A DNA stretch of 64,000 nt. Source: Hemibagrus wyckioides. Its lineage: Eukaryota > Chordata > Actinopteri > Siluriformes > Bagridae. Location: contig NC_080710.1 of assembly GCF_019097595.1 (NCBI RefSeq), positions 4,832,780 to 4,896,779 of the forward strand. Reading direction: 5' to 3'. Positions 55,894 to 64,000 of this stretch are shown in pieces. The position numbers and the translations under genes are program-made. Position 1 is the stretch's first letter. Each line of letters starts with the position of its first letter. The notes beneath the pieces were generated by a model. The model worked only from the letters and a program-made list of their open reading frames with translations, ran no database searches and had not been told where the DNA came from.

Positions 55894-57755
55894 TGTGTGT
55901 GTGTGTGCTTGGCAGATGGAATGCTTTGGGCTCATATGTACTCACTAGTTGATCATAAATACGAAATCATTTATAATGGAGGTGTCTCCTGAGGGGGAAA
56001 AAAAACACTGACTTAAGCACACACACACACACACACTGCTTTAAATATGCTTAAATGCTCTGTATTGTTTTACCATTGTGTCTATATCGTATACCCTGCC
56101 TACTGAATGATTCAGCATGTTCAACAAAATCGAATTAGAAAATCCATTTCCTGGACTCTTACATGCTGAGAAATAAGGATCAGGGGTGTCATTAATGTCA
56201 CAATTATACACTATCACTTTTTTCTTAATGCTGCCACGATGTTAGTTTTGAGGAGCCATGAGGTTGATGTAGCTAATAAGCAAAGCCTGCAGCTATCAGT
56301 TTAGCCTCATACCTACAATTTGAGTTGTTAGCATCTCAAGCAGACTTGTTTGCATGGTTTCTAACACAATACGTCAATTATCTATTAAAAAATACAAATA
56401 CATTTAGAGTTAGTGTAGGACATCGCATAACTCTGCTTATGTGTTAAGCATCAATCTTTGGTAGGAGGCGTGGCCTAAAGTTTTACAGTTACATTAGAGT
56501 TTATTTTATATCATAAGGTTCTCAAGTGGACACACAGCTAGGGACATGCTGTTAAAGGGAAGTAATCAATGACCGGTGGGGTGGTGTGATGCGGCCCAAT
56601 GGGATGCCACCCCAAAGCTCTGACACCGGAGACTCCTTCCAAAAATGTTACTAAAGACTTCACCATATCGACCAGAAAAAGAAAAAGAAAAACTTTTGGC
56701 CTGTTAGTCAAGTCTGTCTTTTCCCGTTCCTGATAAATAATGAAATTAAAAATTAAATTAAAAAGTTGCTTACCTCTGTTAATTTCTATGATCTCCTCCT
56801 GAGCGAGAGGACAGTCTCCAGTGAGTCCGCCTGAGCCCATGACCCCGCCCAGAACGTTACCCAGGATCCTCTGAGGTGAAGCAGTAGCCATAGCCAGAGC
56901 GTCAGGCTTGCAGTAGTTGGGCGAGCCGGGCTGTGGGGCTCGTGGAATGTGTTTATTCTTTTTCTTGGGCAGCTTCTGCTTGGCCATGGCCAGTGAGTAG
57001 TACATGCCGAAGTTGTTGACAATGACGGGCACAGGCATGGCAATCGTCAGCACACCAGCCAGGGCACACAGAGCACCAACCAACATACCCGACCACGTCT
57101 CAGGGTACATGTCACCGTACCCCAGAGTCGTCATGGTGACCACGGCCCACCAGAAACCGATGGGGATGTTCTTGAATCTAGTGTGGTTACTGGCCGTGGG
57201 GTCATTGGGGCTGGCGCCGATGCGTTCGGCATAGTAGATCATGGTGGCAAAGATGAGCACTCCGAGGGCAAGGAAGATGATAAGCAGGAGAAACTCATTG
57301 GTGCTGGCGCGAAGCGTATGACCCAGCACACGAAGCCCAACAAAATGACGCGTGAGCTTGAAGATCCTCAGGATACGGACAAACCGGACCACACGCAGGA
57401 AGCCCAGCATGTCCTTGGCCGCCTTGGATGAAAGGCCGCTCAGACCAACCTCTAGGTAGAATGGCAGGATGGCCACAAAGTCAATGATGTTTAGAGTGCT
57501 CTTGAAGAATTCAGCCTTGTCTGGGCAAAATATGACACGCGTAAACACTTCAAAGGTGAACCATATCACGCACACGCCCTCTACGTATGTAAGCCAGCTG
57601 TCCGTCACCACCTCGAAGAAGACCTCCTCGCGTGTCACGTTGCCCACCGTCACGTTCTCTGTCCGGTTGTAGACGGTGTTGAATGCCTCGTGCGTCTCCA
57701 TGCAGAACGTCGAGATGGAAATGAGGATGAAGAGCAGCGAGCCAAACGCCACATA
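41923..57755 (-). CDS. kcnc3: Kv3-family voltage-gated K+ channel, S1 to C-terminus (5' part outside window)
   Basis: Kv3 channels give fast, high-threshold K+ current for rapid firing in neurons. Exons in transcript order are 57755-56774, 53663-53475 and 42077-41923; phases agree (1,326 nt, 441 residues plus stop). The large exon starts [13 protein letters not shown] (S1), has N-glycosylation sites NRT and NVT in the S1-S2 loop, S4 arginines in [20 protein letters not shown], the selectivity filter TLGYGDMYP, and the S6 motif [30 protein letters not shown] and [13 protein letters not shown] fit KCNC3 better than KCNC1, 2 or 4. So do [19 protein letters not shown] and RDRACFLL-like [14 protein letters not shown] in the next exon. 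The last exon ends [12 protein letters not shown], the long Kv3 tail. The T1-domain exon is not found up to 64000, so it lies beyond the right edge. The a/b paralogue cannot be decided. Confidence 0.93.
42078..53474 (-). other. kcnc3: kcnc3 intron 3 (11.4 kb)
   Basis: Runs between the GGAAAG|GTATGC donor (53475/53474) and the ACGGCAG acceptor (42078/42077). It holds many CA/TG runs (for example 42367-42404, 48995-49022, 49352-49381 and 50687-50713) and a degenerate CTAGCATT-rich stretch. I found no extra exon with both splice sites and Kv3-like sequence, but an alternative C-terminal exon cannot be ruled out because these are short and variable. Confidence 0.7.
46440..47035. repeat. Degenerate tandem repeat rich in AACTAGCATT
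   Basis: The words CTAGCATT, ACCACAAACTAGCATT and TAAACCATAAACTA recur every few dozen bases with variable spacing, as in an old, decayed minisatellite. It lies in kcnc3 intron 3. Confidence 0.6.
53670..54665. repeat. 1-kb polypurine/polypyrimidine tract
   Basis: The + strand is almost purely A and G (GAGA, GAAA, AGGA blocks) from just beside kcnc3 exon 3 to about 54665. In the sense of kcnc3 it is a giant polypyrimidine tract at the 3' end of intron 2. It is not a simple tandem repeat. Long stop-free frames on the - strand (up to 341 codons of Ser/Phe/Leu/Pro) are consequences of composition. Confidence 0.9.
54705..54764. repeat. (AT)n microsatellite
   Basis: About 30 uninterrupted AT units in kcnc3 intron 2, close to the polypurine tract. 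Confidence 0.95.
55020..55200 (+). repeat. Dispersed repeat with ATTGG box and GGAGTCTCCAGTG end
   Basis: Begins with AGCACTCTGATTGGTCAGAA and ends with GGAAGGAGTCTCCAGTGTCA. The same pair of words, 100-180 bases apart, recurs at 29085-29190 (+) and inverted at 58615-58785. Single words recur elsewhere in the window. Probably a MITE family. Confidence 0.6.
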
Positions 57756-57845
57756 CTACAGAGAAACAAAGGGAAACAAAGGAAAGAAGACAGTGTCACA
57801 CTCAGCTATTCAGATGGATCTTTCACAAATAAATTGTTGGGAAAA

Positions 57846-58240
57846 GCAATTTTAGCTATCTTCATTTCAGAGATTTCAGTTATCTTGGCCCAGAGATTTC
57901 AGCTATCTTGATTTTAGATTTTAGCTATCTTGATTTCAGAGATTTCCATTATCTCGATTTCAGAGATTTCAGTTATCTTGAATCAGAGATTTCAGCTATC
58001 TTGATTTCAGATTTTAGCTATCTTGATTTCAGACATTTCAGTTATATTGATTTCAGAGATTTCAGCTATCTTGATTTCAAACATTTCAGCTATCTTGTCT
58101 CAGAGATTTCAGCTATCTTGATTTCAGTTATCTTTATTTCAGAGATTTCAGCTATTTTGATTTCAGAGTTTTCAGCTATCTCGATTTCAGAGATTTCAGT
58201 TATGTTTATTTCAGAGATTTCTGCTATCTTACCTCTTCTG
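57846..58240. repeat. Minisatellite, 24-bp unit
   Basis: Units of the type TTGATTTCAGAGATTTCAGC plus TATC, with partial units of 15 bp between some copies. It begins about 90 bases into kcnc3 intron 1 (counting back from exon 2). Because 24 is a multiple of three, the + strand keeps a 113-codon frame of FRDFSYLD-like repeats, which is not a gene. Confidence 0.9.
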
Positions 58241-58614
58241 CAATTTTAGGAATTAGTGAAATTGGCAGATTGGTTAATTGTCTTGGATCAAAAGTGCAGG
58301 TTGGTACAATATTGTTTATCTCCAAAAAGTTTTAAATGGTCGTAATAAACCAAAGTGAGATTTTCCTTGCTGATTTTTCTGTATATAACCTTACTGGACG
58401 TGGAGGTAGCTGGGCTTAATATTGTGTCATTACTTTACAGCAGTTTGCCAATTATTACAATTGGAATACATTTACAGATACAGTAATTCTGTCCAAGTTA
58501 TTTCCTTGCAGTCATTCCTTCACCAGCATTCTCTGTTGAAGTTATCAGCACAAAAAAATGCTGAGAATCTGCAAAGCTGCTCTTCATCTTATAGACCTAA
58601 AGTAAGTTTTTCCA

Positions 58615-58800
58615 CTTTACCCATGACACTGGAGACTCCTTCCTCACCCCATGTCAGCAATTAGTTACAGTCCTTACTTCAGAGTTGACCATTTATCGCA
58701 ACAAGCACACTGATATAAACCTTGTGGCCCTGTCAGGGCCGCCGTTATGGTAAATTATTCAACATGTCCTGACCAATCAGGACCGAGAATTTCAATATTT
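58615..58800 (-). repeat. Dispersed ATTGG-box repeat, inverted copy
   Basis: Reads GACACTGGAGACTCCTTCCT at the left and CCTGACCAATCAGGACCGAG at the right, the inverse of the order at 55020-55200. It lies in kcnc3 intron 1. Confidence 0.55.
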
Positions 58801-59099
58801 TATTTCAATATCCGGGTCCATAATGTTCTGTTTGGTCTAAATGTGTAAACTGGGTCTTCATCAGTAGAGCATCAGAGCAAACGCTGGCCTAGATTCCTAT
58901 ATTCAGGTTCTGGTCCTACACACACAAATACACACACACACACACACCTGCACAGTGGACCACACACGGTCCTGTACACACACCTTTCTCTCAGCACATA
59001 CACTACCAGTTAAAGGCAACTTCAGGTAGAACATGACATTGTTGTTGATTGCATTTATTAATATTGTGTATATTAAGGGCTTGTATTGTGATAGAATAA

Positions 59100-59550
59100 T
59101 ATCAGGAAGGTGTACAAGACAATGGTGAGAACGGCCATGCTGTATGGTTTAGAGACAGTGTCACTGAGGAAGAGACAGGAGTCAGAGCTGGAGGTAGCAG
59201 AGCTGAAGATGTTGAGGTTCTCTTTGGGAGTGACAAGGTTGGACAGGATTAGGAACAAGTACATCAGAGGGACAGCTCATGTTGGACGTTTGGGGGACAA
59301 AGTTAGAGAGGACAGATTAAGATGGTTTGGACATGTCCAGAGGAGGGAGAGTGAGTATATTGGTAGTAGAATGTTGGACATGGAGCTGCCAGGCAGGAGG
59401 AAAAGAGGAAGGTCAAAGAGGAGGTATATGATGTAATAAATGAGGATATGAAGCTAGTGGGTGTTGAGGATGCAGAAGATAGGGACAGGTGGAGAGAGAT
59501 GATCCGCTGTGGTCACCCCTGAAGAGAAAAGCCGAAAGAAGAAGAAGATT
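59100..59550 (+). pseudogene. LINE reverse-transcriptase 3' end
   Basis: The 108-codon frame includes MYKTMVRTAMLYGLETVSL, RWFGHVQRRESEYI and GRRKRGRSKRR, the characteristic C-terminal motifs of non-LTR retrotransposon polyproteins. A frameshift near 59430 is followed by LVGVEDAEDRDRWREMIRCG in another frame, then a stop and an (AAG)n-like 3' tail. It is 5'-truncated as most LINE copies are, and lies antisense in kcnc3 intron 1. Confidence 0.85.
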
Positions 59551-60388
59551 AAGGGCTTGTATTATGAAACTTTTTGTGTGTAACGTGATGACGCACCTGT
59601 TTCTGTTGAGTGTTCACAATATGGAGATTTGAACCCAAAGTGGGTGTGGCCTAATCCAGAAAGGTTGGTTTGGTTCCTAAATTAAATATGTATCCTACAG
59701 CTATACCTCAGGAAAATATCAGAAAACACAAAAAGTGTGTGAATTCCGGCTACATTCCTAACTACAGATGTGTGCAAGTTTTGTTTTGTTTTGTTTTGTT
59801 TCGTTTCGTTTCGGAGCTTCTTTACACCTTTCCTAATGAAATCCCAAAGACTTTGACCAGCCAGATACTAAGGATGAACATGAGCGAAGGCTCCAGATGC
59901 ACGCTAACGCATGTACATAGTATTTATCTGTTTATTTGTAAGACGTCCCGTGAACATTTCTGACAAAACAAAAACGCTAACATCCGTGTCTGTCTACACC
60001 ACATATCATTCCCAATAACATATTTGTATTAGGTTACATCTTCATAACGCGAGCGTTTATCGCATCTTGGCTCTAAATATAGAGACAATAGAAGACGGAA
60101 GGCGGAAGACGGAAAAAGAATCAGGGCTATTGATGTATAATTTTTTTAAAAATTTTTTTACACGTTCATGTTCACACAGAGGGATAGCGGGATAGTTTTA
60201 CTCACTAAGCACTGACGGATAAATAATACATCAGAGAGGGAGAGAGAGAGAGAGAGGATGTGAGAGAGTGGCAGAGAGAGTGGGGTGTTGGATACAAACT
60301 CACTGCAGAGGGAAAAAAACCCTGTGCTGCATCTACACACGCACACACACACACTCTCTCTCTTATAAAGACCCAGATTTAGACCCCC

Positions 60389-60390
60389 CT

Positions 60391-60425
<35 letters not shown>
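60389..60425. repeat. (CA)n microsatellite
   Basis: About 17 CA units in kcnc3 intron 1, next to short CT runs. Confidence 0.9.
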
Positions 60426-60426
<1 letters not shown>

Positions 60427-61039
60427 CCACTCATGTGAATAAGATGCACAAGTAGTTGAGAGCTTTTTTTCCCTCTCTCTCCTATTAAGACCCACTTGTT
60501 TTTGTAACCAGCCATCCCCTTCTCCTTCCATCTTACGCAATCCCTCCGTTTCTTCCTCTCCCTTTCCTACCGCAGACTAAATGGAATGGAGAAAAAAAAT
60601 ATGAAAGACACGTCAAGGTGTCGGTATCTAATCACCAAGCCTTTTAATCCCAGCTATAAATCGTCTGGATTTGCATTAAATGGGATGATGATGATGATGA
60701 TGATAATGATGATGATAAAAACAACAGTAAACCCTTTATTTTTAGAGCATTTATTATTTCTATATTTCACAGTGCTGCTGAGTTTCTAGATATTGTTGCT
60801 CTAACATCTAGTATTAACAGGATCTTGTGTTCTAGAACATTAAACATAGTAATAAGCCACTTCCTGACACGCTGTTAGCAGAAAACTACAACTTCAGAAA
60901 TTAACAAATTAAAAACAATTTAAAGCGTAATTTAATTCAATAAAACAAAACCAGAACTCTTTATTAAATCAAATCAAAATAATTAAAATTTAGATAAAAA
61001 CATTTAATAAAATTAAAATTATATTTAAAAAATGTAAAA

Positions 61040-61051
61040 TAAATAAATAGA

Positions 61052-61095
<44 letters not shown>

Positions 61096-61215
61096 AATGA
61101 TTATAATAATGATGATGATGATGATTATAATAATAATAATAATAATAATAATAATCATCATCATCATTATTATTATTATTTCTTTCATTATTATTATTAT
61201 CATTATTATTATTTC
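61040..61215. repeat. Compound microsatellite with inverted trinucleotide blocks
   Basis: AAAT/TAAA units (61040-61095), then ATG/ATT units, then (AAT)n at about 61128-61153, ATC units and (ATT)n to about 61212. The (AAT)n and (ATT)n blocks are complementary around a short ATC centre, so the segment can form a hairpin. Confidence 0.9.
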
Positions 61216-62539
61216 GATTTTTTTTGTTTTGTTTAATGCAGGTTGGTTTCTTCATGGCTTTAAATCTAGATGTTATCATGAGGGTGTAACTGCAGTTTCC
61301 CATTCGTTACATATGCTCAAATATGAAGCACCTTTTTTTTCTTTTCTAAAGGTATACAGTTTCTATCATGAGGTTCATCTATCCCTAAATTCTCTCTCCC
61401 TCTTTCTCTCCATGCCTCTCAATCTTCAGCCTGACCTACTTACAATCTGCTGCAACTGAGATCCCCTTTTCCCCTCTCGCATCTATTTCTCATCTCTTCT
61501 CATCCTCCTTTCCCTCCCTCTGTCTCTCTCTCTCTCTCTCTCTCTGAAATGGCTCCATATTGTCTGGTAAAGCTAAGGTACCAGAAAGCTAGCCTAGTCC
61601 TGTGTGTGCTTAGGTGTGCTTAAGTGTAAGTGTGTGTGTGTGTGTGTGTGTGAGTTTGCTTCTGAGTGAGTCATACACACACAGTTGTAACACTGAGCCT
61701 TTCAGACAGAAGCCCCTCTCGGCTTACGCGCACACGGCTGTCAAGATTTGGAGCTGCGATGTTACTTAGCTGCTAATTCGCATTAAACTGGAAGTGTGTG
61801 CATGTGATTAGACTGGAAGTGAGGAGGGCTATCGATCGGGATATGGACCCATTCTTAAATTGACTTTATCTGAGCCTTTCAGAAGTTCTTCAACTTCCAC
61901 GCCGAAGAAACAGAATATGCTTGTTCTAATGTGCTATATCCGTAGCGCGGATACGACAACGCCTGCCTCGTTACTTTAAAAATACAAGTACATGACATCA
62001 TGTCTCCTTTTTTAAGCTAAGGCCATTTATTACTTCACTAGCGTCGGAGTTAACACATGCTCTATGCGATACAAATATTCTGTATTGTATTTGTAGAAAT
62101 GGTGCGATGTAAGAAGCACTTTTTCATTAAATATAATCTATTTAGCGGTAATGCATTTTGACGTCAATTGGTCTCGTGCTTTTGAAAAAAAAAAAACGCC
62201 TGATGGCATTTATTCAAAGGTCTGGATGCTTGACTGGAAGTTTCCTAAATCCTGAAAATATCATCGTTTCTGGAAATCACCGGACAAACCACAATGACAA
62301 CACAGGAACATAGAGACATTTCATAAAAGAACACCTTTGATAGAGCGGACGGCAATCAGCCCAAATCCAGCAACGACTCCATCAGTGAGCATCTGATGGA
62401 AAGGGAAGTGTTTCCGACAAAGGGAGGAGTAGAGTTACAAAGCATCAACTGGAGTCACGTCATGAGCGGTCTGAATTCTGAGAAATGGAATTACAGCTGA
62501 CCTAAAGAAGAAAGTTGAAAAACGATGACATTTGTATTT

Positions 62540-62625
62540 TTTAATTGGGCTTATGCAGCCTGGCAGTCATGAGATTTGAACCCACAACCTTTTGGTTACT
62601 AGAAGCTTAATTTGGTGTAAATTGG
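62540..62625 (-). mobile_element. SINE fragment (tRNA-like head)
   Basis: On the - strand the sequence contains CTAGTAACCAAAAGGTTGTG and GGGTTCAAATCTCATGACTG, a tRNA-like B box with its context. Only a short piece is recognisable. Confidence 0.45.
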
Positions 62626-62629
62626 TTAG

Positions 62630-64000
62630 GGGGAATATACTTATGGAACCATCAATGGTGGTAAGAAACAAAACAGAATGGTAGTGAATGGAATGATAAT
62701 GAAAAGATGTGAAAATGGACAACGAACAGCTCCCCCTCTTCGATGGCTTGTGGTTAGGGTACAACCCACAAACCCATCAAAACCTTGTGCAGGAAAAAAA
62801 TGGTGCCCACAACTCAAAATATGTGGCATACTTGATTAACTCCAGCAACCAATTTGGATCAAATCCCTTTCTCGGCATTGAACTAGGAGTAGGATGAGAC
62901 TCCTAGAAGAGGATCTTGACAGGTTGTTTAGTTACACCCCCGATATTGATTGTTAAGATCTCCCTTGCGTAAAGAACTATATTTAAATAATCACACTGGG
63001 AGTCCATCCAAACAGCAGGTACAAGAATTGCATGTCCACCACTGGAACTCTTCCAATAAGCCAAAATTTTCAGGATACAATTCCAGGGATGATTTGGTCT
63101 CCTAGGTCATAATTCCTGGAAAATGTTTGGGTGGTCTTGGTCAGAATACTTGGTCAGAGGAATTGAACCACCAATGGTGCAATTTAATACATAATATTTG
63201 TGCAAAAGGGTAGACACTAAGCTTGTCCATTTGCTGTATGGTACCTTCCAAAGGTACCATCGTTATTTGGATGCATTATATGTTATTGAGCTCAGCGCAA
63301 GGAGTCGTACCACAGGTACCACACAGTGATCTAATTGCAGTGCAACAGTCCTAACACTGATTTGATAGATCAATAAGGCATTCTATTTCGTCCATTGACC
63401 ATAACAACCTTTTCCCAGGCATCCCAAAAGCACACAACGTAGCAAGCTGTTATATGGTACAGAGTGCCGAAAGCTTCCACACTTGATCCAGGATGGTAGG
63501 TCGGTGGAAGCAAACCCCAGATGGCCATTTTCAACAGCATCTGATACCAGGGATCACCATATATAGCTGGACCACTTTGGGGTTTGAAAACAGCATTTAT
63601 AATTTACCAAATGTATACCAAATGGCTCAAATGGCCCTTTGTTTTTGCTCTAAGCTAGGTACATTCCTGTGGTCCAGAAACTACTGGGGATGGAACTAGC
63701 CATCCTGGACATAGTGCATAGATGAAATTAGCAAAGAGCCACAAAATGGCACCATGTTTCAAAACAAACAAAAAGAAGTGGCACCACCTACAAAGTGTAG
63801 TGTAGCAAACTAAGGTGGGTTGGAGTTCCACGTTGAGGTTTCAAACTTCCTCGCATCTAAACTTCTCTCCAGCACTGGTGGTGGAGAGCAAAAGATTATT
63901 CAATAAACCCAGCAAATAATTGAATAAAGACACCCAGGCTGGGTTCCGCAGGCGCAAGGTTTCAAGGCTTTTAACTTGAGTTGCTTTCTGGCTCCGGTCC
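62630..64000. other. kcnc3 intron 1, right-edge part
   Basis: Mixed sequence with no T1-domain coding exon on the - strand and no recognised transposon end. Frames of about 60 codons are unsupported. The intron continues past the window. Confidence 0.5.

Noticed and set aside
57908..58249. 113-codon frame of FRDFSYLD repeats
   Set aside because: An artefact of a 24-bp minisatellite inside kcnc3 intron 1.
57756..64000. Search for the kcnc3 T1-domain exon on the - strand
   Set aside because: No frame with T1 motifs of the Kv3 type was seen, so the exon is taken to lie beyond the window.

Overview
The window is vertebrate nuclear DNA, almost certainly from a ray-finned (teleost) fish. The evidence is four vertebrate multi-exon genes with GT-AG introns of a few dozen bases to over 11 kb, very dense CA/TG microsatellites, several Tc1-like transposon families of the kind that fill fish genomes, tRNA-derived SINEs and a LINE tail. 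The repeats would suit an otophysan such as a catfish, but that is a guess. Nothing prokaryotic or viral is present.

Layout. (1) 240-2100, + strand: ube2i (UBC9), six coding exons giving a complete 158-residue SUMO E2. (2) 2100-5600: intergenic, with a 451-bp MITE and a roughly 0.9-kb minisatellite of 31-bp units. (3) 5608-9096, - strand: a class I cytokine receptor best matched to interleukin-21 receptor; eight exons were rebuilt with consistent phases (364 residues). (4) 9250-22000: a transposon graveyard. It holds an internally deleted Tc1 element, a nearly full-length Tc1 element nested inside an older one, remnants of further Tc1 families, a palindromic hAT-type MITE and a fold-back Tc1 derivative. 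(5) 23000-29760, + strand: cog7, with all 17 coding exons rebuilt (767 residues). Many of its introns begin with CA repeats and end with TG repeats. (6) 29800-41900: AT-rich DNA with a Tc1 remnant and a SINE; the part nearest 41922 is probably 3' UTR of the next gene. (7) 41923 to the right edge, - strand: the 3' part of a Kv3-type potassium channel gene, best matched to kcnc3. Exons for S1-S6 and the cytoplasmic tail are present; the exon for the T1 domain lies beyond the window. Its introns carry a 1-kb polypurine tract, a 24-bp minisatellite and a LINE 3' end.

The genes are functionally unrelated (SUMO conjugation, cytokine signalling, Golgi tethering, neuronal K+ current) and share no operon-like logic. 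The points most worth following are the complementary CA/TG intron ends of cog7, the polypurine tract abutting a kcnc3 splice acceptor, the nested and fold-back transposons, and a dispersed repeat family carrying an ATTGG box. I found no convincing new multi-gene system. Exon joins come from reading splice sites and protein families by eye; transposon family assignments rest on remembered family features and were not searched.
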